Assembly (NCBI RefSeq): GCF_003337565.1
Contig: NZ_QPJL01000018.1
Location: 1-64,000 of the forward strand
Length of the DNA stretch: 64,000 nt
Direction: 5' to 3'
Source: Paracoccus lutimaris
GTDB taxonomy: Bacteria > Pseudomonadota > Alphaproteobacteria > Rhodobacterales > Rhodobacteraceae
Shown: one piece after another, positions 36,542-45,700 of the stretch
How the letters are laid out: each line of letters begins with the position of its first letter
Numbering within the stretch: position 1 is the stretch's first letter
The notes under the pieces: generated by a model
Databases searched by the model: none
Told to the model about the DNA's origin: nothing
Seen by the model: only the letters and a program-made list of their open reading frames with translations
Made by a program: the position numbers and the translations under genes

Positions 36542-37597
36542 ATGTTCACCCCAGCAGCCGTCACGGCGATCTATAAAAGCAACCGGGCGATGCTGGACCG
36601 GGTGCTCGACCTGGAAAAGGCGCTGATCGGCCGTTTCTACGGCATGGAAGAAGCCGTCCGCTGCATGATGCTGTCCGCCATGACGGGCGAGGCCATGGTG
36701 ATGATCGGCCCGCCCGGCACGGCCAAGTCACGCTTGATCCGCGCATTCTGCAGCCTGATCGGCGTGCTGGACCACGACCCGCGCGAACAGGACACGGCAA
36801 CCCTTGCCGGCGCCACCCGGAAGGACGAGCGCTATTTCGAATACCTGCTGACGCAATTCACCGAGCCGTCCGAGCTTTTCGGCTATTTCGATCTGTCCAA
36901 GCTGATGGACCCGAAAGACCCGCGACTGGAGCGCAACGTCATCGGACAGATGCAGCGCGCCGAGGTGGTTTTTCTGGACGAGGTGTTCAACGCCTCCTCC
37001 GCGATCCTCAACGCCTTGCTGACCTTCATGAACGAACGCAAGTTCCATGACAGGGGCGTGGTCTATCCGACGCCGCTGAAGATGCTGTTCGGCGCGACCA
37101 ACCATGCGCCGCGGGAAGAGGGGCTGGGCGCGGTCTATGACCGCTTTCTGCTGCGCTGCCGGATGGAGAATGCTCCGGCCGGGCACGACGCCCTCTCGAG
37201 GCTCCTTTCGGCCGCCTGGACGGAAACGCACAGCCACGCCGATGCCGGGCAAGGCCATTTCAAGGACCTGCCCGGCACTCTGCAAACCTATCGGGACATG
37301 ATCGAGACCATGACGACCGAGGGCAAGCTGGTGGTCGATCCCTTGGGCAAGGCCCTGCCGCAGCTTGCCGCCATGGTCGCGATGGTCCGGTCCAGGGAAT
37401 TGTCCGAGATGTCGAACCGGCGCCTGGTCAAGTTCTCGGCCATCGTCCTAGCCGAGGCGCTTTTGCGCAGTGCGCAGGCGAAAGCGGCCGAGGCCGAGGT
37501 GCTGCCGCGCGATCTGGGCGTCATCCTGACCTATGGGCTGGACCAGGGTGATCCGGGTGCGCTGTCCAAGATGCGGCAGGAACTCTTGCTTGCATGA
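36542..37597 (+). CDS. RavA-type MoxR AAA+ ATPase
   Basis: The 351-residue protein has Walker A GPPGTAKS at about 55-62 and Walker B VVFLDEVFN at about 142-150, with the sensor region GATNHAPRE. The TAKS form and the FLDEVFNASSAILNALL run are typical of the RavA branch of MoxR, distinct from the first MoxR gene of this operon. RavA ATPases usually work with a vWA protein of the ViaA type. Here the next gene, in the same slot, lacks an obvious vWA metal motif. The ATG follows GGAG; the stop overlaps the next ATG by four bases. Confidence 0.88.
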   Translation: MFTPAAVTAIYKSNRAMLDRVLDLEKALIGRFYGMEEAVRCMMLSAMTGEAMVMIGPPGTAKSRLIRAFCSLIGVLDHDPREQDTATLAGATRKDERYFEYLLTQFTEPSELFGYFDLSKLMDPKDPRLERNVIGQMQRAEVVFLDEVFNASSAILNALLTFMNERKFHDRGVVYPTPLKMLFGATNHAPREEGLGAVYDRFLLRCRMENAPAGHDALSRLLSAAWTETHSHADAGQGHFKDLPGTLQTYRDMIETMTTEGKLVVDPLGKALPQLAAMVAMVRSRELSEMSNRRLVKFSAIVLAEALLRSAQAKAAEAEVLPRDLGVILTYGLDQGDPGALSKMRQELLLA

Positions 37598-39147
37598 GTG
37601 AACCGCGGCTGATCATCTCCTGCGAATCCGGCCCGCTCGGCACGGGAGCCATGCGCTTGCGCGATGCTTTCGCCCAAAGGCATGTCCCCTTGTCCGGGGC
37701 GTTGGCCAGCATGCTGGAGCGGTTTCTTGCGTCGCGGCAACCGCTGCTGGACCCGTTCTGGGGACGGGCCTTTGGCTGCATGGCGAAGTCGTTGGGAATT
37801 TCCGGTGCCGTCGGCGGCCAGTCCTTGATGTTGAACGCGAGGCTGCGCTTTCCGCTGATCGTGGCCGAGCCGGTCCTGCGCCATGCGGCAAGGCGCGCCG
37901 GGCTTTTGCCGCTGGCCGGCCATGGCGTCGAACCGGTCGAGCCCGAGGCGTTCCAAAAGGCGCAAGCCTCGTTGGAACTGGCGACCCAGGCCGCGCTGGC
38001 CGACCCCGAGGTGATGGGGAGGCCCTTCTGGGTGCATGCCGCGCTGGACCTGCTGCAGGAAGCGCACCGGCTGGCGACAGCCAGGGCGCGGACAAGCGCC
38101 GCTGCGGCGTCTGGGGAATGCGATCCGGCGCTGGCGGCGCTGATCTTTCTGCATCCGCCCCGTTTCGATCTGGCGCGCCAGCATGAGCGGCCGCGCCGCA
38201 GGGCCAGGCAGGTGTCGGCCCATCGCCGGGCTGGTATACGACCGAAAGAGGGCGGCGTGGCCGGTATCCACCAGTCCCGCAGCCTCGAGGATCTGCCGGA
38301 CGGCCTGTTCAGCGAGATGATCCAGCCCCGGATGCTGCTGGCCAACAAGCTGCTGCACGAAGGCCTGCTGGTGCGGCATCGCCCGCCGCGCCGCGATCCT
38401 CGTCGCGACCTGCTGGCGGTTGCGCTGCAGGGGGCGGACCGCGATGACGGCATGGGCCTGCTGGTCAAGGCCGCCTGGGCGGATGCCGCGATCCGGCTGC
38501 GGGTGGCGCTTTCGCAGATGGGGCTGGCGAATTCCGATTTGGTCTGGTCGCAGCAGGGCTGCGACGCCACGGTGCTGGACTGCCAGCTTTCCGAACCGGG
38601 GCTGGGCAAGCTGCCGCCGCTGCTGATCGATGGGCGGGTGCGGGCGGACATGCTGATGCGCTCGCGCCTGTTGCCGGGCTTTGCGGTCCTGCCCGGGCGC
38701 ACAGCCTCGCCGGCGCCCGGGACGGACCCCGCCAGCGCAGAAGCCGCCGCCGTGCTGCGCCTGTGGCGGGCGGGGCTTGCACCCCTGGCTGCGGCGCGCC
38801 GGCGCGATCCTGCGGGCTTGGCTGCCGATTACGGGCGGCGCATGGTGCTGCTCTGCCGGCCGGCACCGTGGCAAACGGATTGGAGCGAGCTGCGCGCGGA
38901 AATGTCCGCGACTCTCGGTCGCGCCTTGGGCGGCAGGGCACATATGGCCTGCCTGATATGGCGCGGCGGCGCCGGGGAACAGGCGCCCGAGCTGTCGGGC
39001 TTTGCCGATGGCGGCAAGGAATTGCACCTGACTCTGCCGCAGCCGTCGGATGAACCGGGCGCCGAGGCGCTGGCCGAGTTCATGGGGACACTTGTGCTGT
39101 GGATGATGGACGTGACGCTGGAGGCCCTTGATGTCGCTGAAGCGTGA
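37594..39147 (+). CDS. Unknown protein in the ViaA position
   Basis: The 517-residue product is coupled to the RavA-type ATPase by an ATGA overlap. It is mostly helical in the first 200 residues, with an Arg-rich linker (RHERPRRRARQ-like, about 200-215). An alpha/beta C-terminal half includes RRMVLLCRP and HMACLIWRGG. I see no DxSxS metal motif, so it is not a standard ViaA vWA protein, though the fold could be related. It may be the dedicated partner of the RavA-type ATPase. The 3' end overlaps the next gene by 17 bp. Confidence 0.6.
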   Translation: MSEPRLIISCESGPLGTGAMRLRDAFAQRHVPLSGALASMLERFLASRQPLLDPFWGRAFGCMAKSLGISGAVGGQSLMLNARLRFPLIVAEPVLRHAARRAGLLPLAGHGVEPVEPEAFQKAQASLELATQAALADPEVMGRPFWVHAALDLLQEAHRLATARARTSAAAASGECDPALAALIFLHPPRFDLARQHERPRRRARQVSAHRRAGIRPKEGGVAGIHQSRSLEDLPDGLFSEMIQPRMLLANKLLHEGLLVRHRPPRRDPRRDLLAVALQGADRDDGMGLLVKAAWADAAIRLRVALSQMGLANSDLVWSQQGCDATVLDCQLSEPGLGKLPPLLIDGRVRADMLMRSRLLPGFAVLPGRTASPAPGTDPASAEAAAVLRLWRAGLAPLAAARRRDPAGLAADYGRRMVLLCRPAPWQTDWSELRAEMSATLGRALGGRAHMACLIWRGGAGEQAPELSGFADGGKELHLTLPQPSDEPGAEALAEFMGTLVLWMMDVTLEALDVAEA

Positions 39148-41221
39148 TACATTGGTCCTGCCGCGCCTGCGGGCGCAGGCCGTCGAGCCGTTCCTGCTGG
39201 CGCTTGCGCCGCATCTTGCGCTTGCCGCGCAGATGGATCTGCGGCTGCGGCTGGATCCGGGCGGCAGCTTGCTTGCGCTCTTGCCGAAACGGATCGACCT
39301 GGCGCCGGGCGACGCGGCCCCGTTGCTCGGCCGCCTGGCACAGGCGTTCGAAGCCGCTGGACGGCTGGCGTCTGAGCTGGAGCGCCTGCCGACGCAAGGC
39401 CGCGATCTGCAAGGCGAGCCGTCCCTGACCGAAGGCATCCTGGCCTTCCTGTGGTCGCGTGTCACCGGGACCGCGGCGGATCAGCAGGACGACGCCGCGC
39501 CCGGCGCCATCCGCGCCGTTGTCGAGTCGGATGAAGACGCCCGTGCCGCCGTATTGAGCGCCATTGCCCGCCGTTCGCGGGACGTGCGTTTCATGACGGA
39601 CGGTGCCGCGGCCACGGTCCTGGAGTTTGACGACGACCCCGCCCGCGGCGCCACCCTTGTTGGATTGCGCGCCGGCGGCCTGCCTGCGGGCGTGACCTTG
39701 CTGCGCCATCATGGGCTTGCCGCCATGTCGCTGTGGCTGCCCGAAGGCCGGGCCTTCGCGGTGCAGGACCGGGTGGCCGTCTCGGAACTGCTGAACGGCC
39801 TGGCGGATGCCGGGCTGTTGCAGCGTGACGACGAGCTGCATTTCGTGCCGGGCTTCAATGACGAATGCCGCGTCCTGGTGCTTTCCGGGGAAGCGTCTGC
39901 GGAAATGACCCCCGTCGAGGCGCTGGCAAGGACGATCACCGGCGCCGATCTGCCCGACGAAACCGGCCCTGCGCTGCGGATGCAGGTGCTGCACCTGCGC
40001 CCCGATGCCGAGGCGCAGCAGGATCTGAACCGTCGGCTGAATGACCGCAGTTTCCCGCTGGGCTACCGGATCAGCCTGGACGTGATCCGCGACCTTTCTC
40101 GCAGCGAGGAGGATGTCGAGAAGCTTCGTGCGGAAATCGACGAGCGCGAGGCGCGGATCGCGCTGATCCAGGCCCTCGGGCGCCCGCAGCTGCGCCTGCT
40201 GCGGTTCAGCGACGCGCAATTGCCTGCGCTGGTGGATGGGCTGCGCCGCATGCCGCGCGCGCTGCGCGAGAATGCCGGGCTGCGATATGCCGCCAGCCAT
40301 GCCGCGGATCGGGCGGAGCCGGCGCATTTCGTGCTTTACGATCCCGACTTGGTGCAGTTCGAAGGGGTGCTGCCCGAATTCTACTGGCGGGCCGTGTCGG
40401 GCGACACTCCGATCACATTCTGGCTTGACCCGCATGCCGAAGAGGCGCTCGCCTCGGATCCGGACGAGCCGATGGTGTTCGTGCCGCATGGCCAGCGGAT
40501 CCTGCCCTATATCGACAGTTTCGGCAGTTCGGTTTCGGGCACATTGCGGCTGGTGCTGGGCAATCTGTTCGCCGATGCCTCGGCGGTTCTGGACGACAGC
40601 CAGGCGCAGCCGGCTTTCGTGTTCAGCCATCTGGCCGGTGGCCGCGATGAAATCGGGGTCGAGCTGCTGGACCTGGCGCGGTTCGCGCCGCTGAAGCTCA
40701 GCCTGCGCTGGATCAACGAGCATATCCTTGCCAGCTCTCCGCGCGTGGCCGATCCGGAGGAGCTGCGCGAACTGGCCGAAACGCTTTATGCCGGCCAGCT
40801 TGCCCGCGACCTGCGCAAGACCATGTCGGGCGAGGTGGAGGGGCTGCGCCTGGAATGGCAGCAGGCCCAGGTCGAGCTGATCCATTGCCTCGATCGCCTG
40901 TCCGATGCGGTGGCGGATGAGGTCAGGGGTCTGCAGGCGCAACTAGACACGGCGCGGCGCTTCATCGACATGGCGCAGGGCAGGCTGGCGCAGGTCACCG
41001 GCTCGCTCAACGGTCTGGGCACGGCGCTGGGCGGGCTGGACCAGGAGATGGTCGCGATAGCCGAGGAACTGCCGGACATGGCCGCGGCCCGCCTGGCGTT
41101 CTTCCAGCAGTATGGCGCCGAGATGGCCGCGGGCGACCGCATCATGCGCGATGCCGAGACCGAGATCGCCGCGATGAACGATCGCATCGGCGCATTGCGC
41201 GACAGGCTGGAGCTGGACTGA
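39131..41221 (+). CDS. Unknown 696-residue protein with C-terminal coiled coil
   Basis: The ATG at 39131 follows GGAGG inside the end of the previous gene. The first 300 residues are alpha/beta with no recognised motif. A short coiled coil (EEDVEKLRAEIDEREARI) lies at about 325-342. From about 555 to the end, long heptad-like helices (LRLEWQQAQVELIHCLDRL, GLQAQLDTARRFIDMAQ) suggest an extended coiled coil. There is no membrane segment, so it should be cytoplasmic. It is followed with a 1-base overlap by a small membrane protein and may dock to it. Confidence 0.6.
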   Translation: MSLKRDTLVLPRLRAQAVEPFLLALAPHLALAAQMDLRLRLDPGGSLLALLPKRIDLAPGDAAPLLGRLAQAFEAAGRLASELERLPTQGRDLQGEPSLTEGILAFLWSRVTGTAADQQDDAAPGAIRAVVESDEDARAAVLSAIARRSRDVRFMTDGAAATVLEFDDDPARGATLVGLRAGGLPAGVTLLRHHGLAAMSLWLPEGRAFAVQDRVAVSELLNGLADAGLLQRDDELHFVPGFNDECRVLVLSGEASAEMTPVEALARTITGADLPDETGPALRMQVLHLRPDAEAQQDLNRRLNDRSFPLGYRISLDVIRDLSRSEEDVEKLRAEIDEREARIALIQALGRPQLRLLRFSDAQLPALVDGLRRMPRALRENAGLRYAASHAADRAEPAHFVLYDPDLVQFEGVLPEFYWRAVSGDTPITFWLDPHAEEALASDPDEPMVFVPHGQRILPYIDSFGSSVSGTLRLVLGNLFADASAVLDDSQAQPAFVFSHLAGGRDEIGVELLDLARFAPLKLSLRWINEHILASSPRVADPEELRELAETLYAGQLARDLRKTMSGEVEGLRLEWQQAQVELIHCLDRLSDAVADEVRGLQAQLDTARRFIDMAQGRLAQVTGSLNGLGTALGGLDQEMVAIAEELPDMAAARLAFFQQYGAEMAAGDRIMRDAETEIAAMNDRIGALRDRLELD

Positions 41222-41682
41222 TGCAGGATCCCTCGCATCGGCTGGCCACCCTGTTGCAGGCTGCGCATGTGTCGCTTGAAGGCGTCGATGACACGCTGGC
41301 CCGGTCCGACAGGTTGCGCGGCTGGGCCGAGGCGCTTCGCGCGCGGCTGAGCGACCGGCAGGGGCTGGATTTCGCAAGGCGACGCTGGGCCGCGACCCTG
41401 TCCGGGATGCAGCAAGCGCGCCAGGGCTTCCAGACTGCGGTGCTGCGCCGCAAGGCGCGCCTGCGGCGGCGGATCCTGGGCCTGCATCTGCTGCGCTTCT
41501 GGCGCCGGGTCCGCTGGTGGCTGCTGTTGCTGCTGGTCGTGGCCGGTCTGATCCTGCTGCTGGTGCATTACTGGCCCTGGATCAGCCTTCAGCTGTCCAA
41601 TATGCGGGGGCCCGTGCTGCAGCCTTCTGTCACGCCCGATTTCATCGGTCCGCGCCCTCCGGCGAGCGGAGCCGGGCCATGA
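41221..41682 (+). CDS. Small single-pass membrane protein
   Basis: The 153-residue product has a basic helical N-terminal part (about 1-95) with many Arg and a strong membrane helix at about 98-118 (WWLLLLLVVAGLILLLVHYW). A short Pro-rich end (about 125-153) follows. By the positive-inside rule the N-terminal part is cytoplasmic and the tail periplasmic. It starts in TGATG with the previous stop and overlaps the next ATG by four bases. It could link the coiled-coil protein to the membrane complex. Confidence 0.7.
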   Translation: MQDPSHRLATLLQAAHVSLEGVDDTLARSDRLRGWAEALRARLSDRQGLDFARRRWAATLSGMQQARQGFQTAVLRRKARLRRRILGLHLLRFWRRVRWWLLLLLVVAGLILLLVHYWPWISLQLSNMRGPVLQPSVTPDFIGPRPPASGAGP

Positions 41683-42785
41683 CCGCCGTCCCGTCGGAAC
41701 CGCAGGACAGGCGGCCGGGCCGCTCGACAGTGCTGGATATCGGCCGGGAACCGCCCCTGCGCCGGCGGCCATGGATGCGGCGGCGGATGGCGGTCGCGGC
41801 TGTCCTTGGAGGTCTCGTCCTGCTGGGCTGGATCGTGGCCACGGAATGGTTGCGGCCTGCCGGCATCGGATATCTGCTTTATGCAGCGCATGACCGGATC
41901 TGGTTGCCGCTATGGTCCTGGCTGTGGCTGCGGTCGGGGTATTGGTCCTTGCTGTGGTTCGGTCCTGTCGCGGTGATGCTGTTGCTGGCGCTGACCGAGT
42001 TCCTGGGTTTCGGCACGCCGCTGCGACGCCTGCAGGTGGCGGCCCTGCGCTATGGGCTGCGCCACAACTGGACACGCGCGCTGATCGGATTTCAGCAGAT
42101 CCTGCGCTGGAAGCGCGGGCATGAGGGGCTGCTGGTCGCGGTGATCGACAGCGAATTGCGGCAGGCCGAGGCCCAGGCCAAGGCGGCCATCGAGGCGGGG
42201 CGGGCGGCGGATGTGACGATGCTGTGCCGCATGACCATCGGCCTTGCCTATCTGCGCGCCAATGCGCCGCCGGCCCGGACACGCTGCGCCGAGCAGCATT
42301 TGCTGGCCGCGCTGCTGGAGCCTGACAAGGCGGCCGCTCTGCGATCCGATCTGCGCCGGATCTGGGGCGATGAGACCGCAGGCAAGGTCGAGGCCATGAC
42401 GATGATCCCGGACGAGGCCATTCCCGATGCCGCAAGCGGTTTGTCGGCGCCGGGCCGCGCACCGGCCGACCTGGCGCTGTCGACCTTGGGTGTCGTGCGT
42501 CGCGCGGTCCTGTCGCAGCCCGACGCGGCCTCGGCCTGGTTCACGCAATGGGCGCTGCAACGCTATCACCCGGACCTCCCGCGCGAGGACCTGGCCCAGG
42601 CCGAGGGCATGATCGACTTCGAGTTCTGGGCAGCGGTCTGCGAGCGCGCACAGCTCGCCCGCGCCCGCCCCGTCTGGCTTGCCGGGCTCTTGCCGGGCGT
42701 GGACATGGATCGGCCGCTGGGAGAGGTGGCCGCCATCGCGAGGGCCCGACAGCCTCTGGTGATCGGCAGGATGAACAGCGAATGA
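41679..42785 (+). CDS. Membrane protein with cytoplasmic helical domain
   Basis: The 368-residue product has two membrane helices (about 35-57 and 83-108) followed by about 260 residues of soluble, helix-rich sequence (LRQAEAQAKAAIEAGRAADV). No enzyme motif is seen. Its basic N-terminus should be cytoplasmic, so the C-terminal domain is too. It overlaps both neighbours by ATGA and immediately precedes the giant protein, so it may be its inner-membrane partner. Confidence 0.65.
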   Translation: MTAVPSEPQDRRPGRSTVLDIGREPPLRRRPWMRRRMAVAAVLGGLVLLGWIVATEWLRPAGIGYLLYAAHDRIWLPLWSWLWLRSGYWSLLWFGPVAVMLLLALTEFLGFGTPLRRLQVAALRYGLRHNWTRALIGFQQILRWKRGHEGLLVAVIDSELRQAEAQAKAAIEAGRAADVTMLCRMTIGLAYLRANAPPARTRCAEQHLLAALLEPDKAAALRSDLRRIWGDETAGKVEAMTMIPDEAIPDAASGLSAPGRAPADLALSTLGVVRRAVLSQPDAASAWFTQWALQRYHPDLPREDLAQAEGMIDFEFWAAVCERAQLARARPVWLAGLLPGVDMDRPLGEVAAIARARQPLVIGRMNSE

Positions 42786-45700
42786 GCAGCGATATGCGCG
42801 ATATGCGCGCCACCGCACGGCAAGCGGCGATCGAGGACGCGCGACGCCGCTTCGCCGACCCGCGCCCGCGGCAGCGCCTGGACGGTGCATTGCTGGTGAT
42901 CGGCGCGGCGCTGATCGCCGTGGCCGCAGCGGGAAGCTATGCCGCGGCCTCGTGGATCGTGGCCTCGGGGCGGCTGGATCCGCCGCTGGTGACCGAGGTT
43001 CAGGACCGGCGGATCCTGACGGATTACCGCGACAACGCTTCGCCCATGCGCGACATGGTTGCCGTGGGCGATGATCTTCTGGTCGGCCGGAAGGACGGTT
43101 CGGTCGACCGTTTCGACATGGCGGGGCGGACCTTCGCCGCGGAAAGCCTGCCGCGCTCGGCCCGGTTCAGCGGTGATCTGGCCCTGCTCTCCGCCGACTG
43201 CCCGGCCGCCGGTTGTCCGGAAGGGGCCAGCGTCTATGCCGTCACCGCACAGGGCGGCCTGGCCGAGCGGCGGGACGGCACCTGGCAGGTGTGGCTGGGC
43301 GACGGCGCCTTTCGCGCGGCCGATGGCACGCCCGTCGAACAGGCGGATGTCGCGGGCTGGGCGGTTTCGGATGATGGCCGGTTCGTGCTGGTCAATGCGG
43401 CAAGCAAGGGGCTTGGCCTGTTCGACCAGCGCAGCGGCGTCTGGCGCCGCCGTGCGGCCATTGCCGATGCCGGCCAGGGCCCGCTGTTCCATGCCGGTGC
43501 GTTCTGGCTGGGTGCCCGGGACGGGCTGCACCGGCTGCCGCCGGATCAGCCCGGTTTCGATGCGGCCAGCACGCTGGTTGCCGACACCGAGGGCGAGATC
43601 CTGGCACTGGCGGACAGTGTCTCGGACGGGCTGCTGGCGTTGCGACGCTCGGCCTGTGCCGACGGGCAGGGCGGTTGCCTTTCCCTGCTGGGCATCGACG
43701 CCGAGGGCGGGGTCGCCGTGCTGCATGCGGAACTGCAGGTCGACCCGAATCTGAACGACAGCGGCCTGCGCCATGTCGCGCTTCAGGGCGAGGATCTGGT
43801 GACGCTCGGGACGGCGGGGGTGCATGTCTATGCGTCGGCGGCGCGCCGCTGGACTACCTTGGCCGCGCAGGAACCGACCGCCCATTTCGCCGAGACCGAC
43901 GGCCGCCGGCTGCTTGTCGGCCTGCCGGACAGCTTCCTTGTCATCAGCGACGGCGAGGTGGCTCGCCGCACCACGCTGGAGGCGCCGCTGCGGCAGATCC
44001 TGCCGGGCGCGGGCGCCGAGGTCCTCGGGCTGGACGACCGCGGCCGGGTGCTCAAGCTGGATGGCGAAACGGCGCAGGTGCTGGCCCAGGCGGATCCCGG
44101 CGCGCCGCCCGATGCGCGCTTCACGCGCGCGGCGGCGGTTGGATCCCTGTTCGTCGCGCTGGGTCCGGATGGCATTCTGGTGCATGACAGCGCCGCGCGC
44201 CGCTACAGCTTCACCCCCGCCGCCGCCCTGCCGCCGCTGCCGGTATCGGATGCGCTGCTTGTGCCCGGGCAGGGGCGTCTGTGGATCGTTTCGCAACGCT
44301 CCGGCGACGTGCGCTCCCTGAAGATCGCGGGTGATTTTCCGGCCAAGCAGCTTTCGGTCGAAAGTCATGGCAGCGCGGCCAGGGCCGTCGCGCGGGCGCG
44401 GGCGGACGGGGCGGGGCTGACGCTTGTCGCCGCCGATGGCACACTGCTGCAACTGGCATCGCCCGAGGCGCAAATCGTCCCACAGGTCGGGCCCGGCTTG
44501 CCCGAAGGCCTGCGACCGGTCTCGATGGCGGCATCCGGCGCGGCCTATTTCTTCGCGTCGAAGGATCGGCTCTGGCTTTACAATCAGGACCAGCGGGGCT
44601 GGCTTGGGCCGATGGCGGCGCCGGAGGGGGGCGCGGGCCTGGCCGATATTGCCATCGCCGGCGACCGGCTGCTGGGGCTGGATCGAAACGGAACCGTCTA
44701 TTCCTCGGCCGAGGACGGCTGGCGGCAGGTCTATGGCGGTCCGGTCCGGGCGCGGTTCGGCGCGGCCGCGGTGCAGGATGTCATGGCGTCGGGGCGGCGG
44801 CTTTTCCTCGCCTCGGATTCGGTCGTGCAAAGCTATACGCCGGGCGAACGGCGCTTTGGCGCCAGCTGGACGGCGCCGGGCCGGGATGCCGAGATCCTGG
44901 ACGTCGCGAATGATGTCCCGCTGTGGAAGAACAGCGGCGGCATTCATGCCGGCGACAAGCCGATCTTCGTCGGCGATCGGTTCATCGACGGCTGGTTGGG
45001 CGCGCATGGCGCCGTGGCCATGGCCGAACGCAATGGCCGGCGCTATGTCTCGTCCGGCCAGTCTTGTCTCTACATGGGCGTGGCTGCCCCTCGAGGCGAT
45101 GTCAGGGATGTCGTGCCGCTCGACCGGGGGCGCCTGCTGGTGCGCACCGCGACCGAGGCCGGGATCTATCAGCCCGACCTGCATCGCTGGTTGCGGGTCG
45201 AGGGTCTGGGCGCAGGGGGGGACGGCCGATTGCTGAATCTGGGCGGGCATCTGGTCCGGCTGGCGCCGAACGGCATTTTCTCGGTGCCGGTCGCCGCGAT
45301 CCAGGACGTGCCGTCCTGCGCCGCCGCACCTGTCGGCATCGACTGGCAGGTCAGTCTGACGGGTCGTCAGGCCAGCCAGGTCGACGGCGCACCGGAGGCT
45401 CTGGTTCTGATGGGGGACGGCAGCCTGCGGCGCTGGGCAGGCGGTCAGGTTGCCGAGGTGGCGCCTGCGGCGGGCGATGGTCCCGCCATGTCCGGACCCG
45501 CCAAGGTCTATGCGGCGGCGGGTGGCGGGCTGCATGTCCTGATGCCCGATGCCTTGTGGCGCTATGACCTGTCCGCGCGGACCTGGAGCAGGCAGGCGTT
45601 TGCCGGTGCACCGCGCGAGGTGACCCAGTTCGACCTTGCCCCCGGCAGCAACCCGGCGCTGATTTCGCTTTGGGATGGCGATGGCGCCCTGTGGCAGGGA

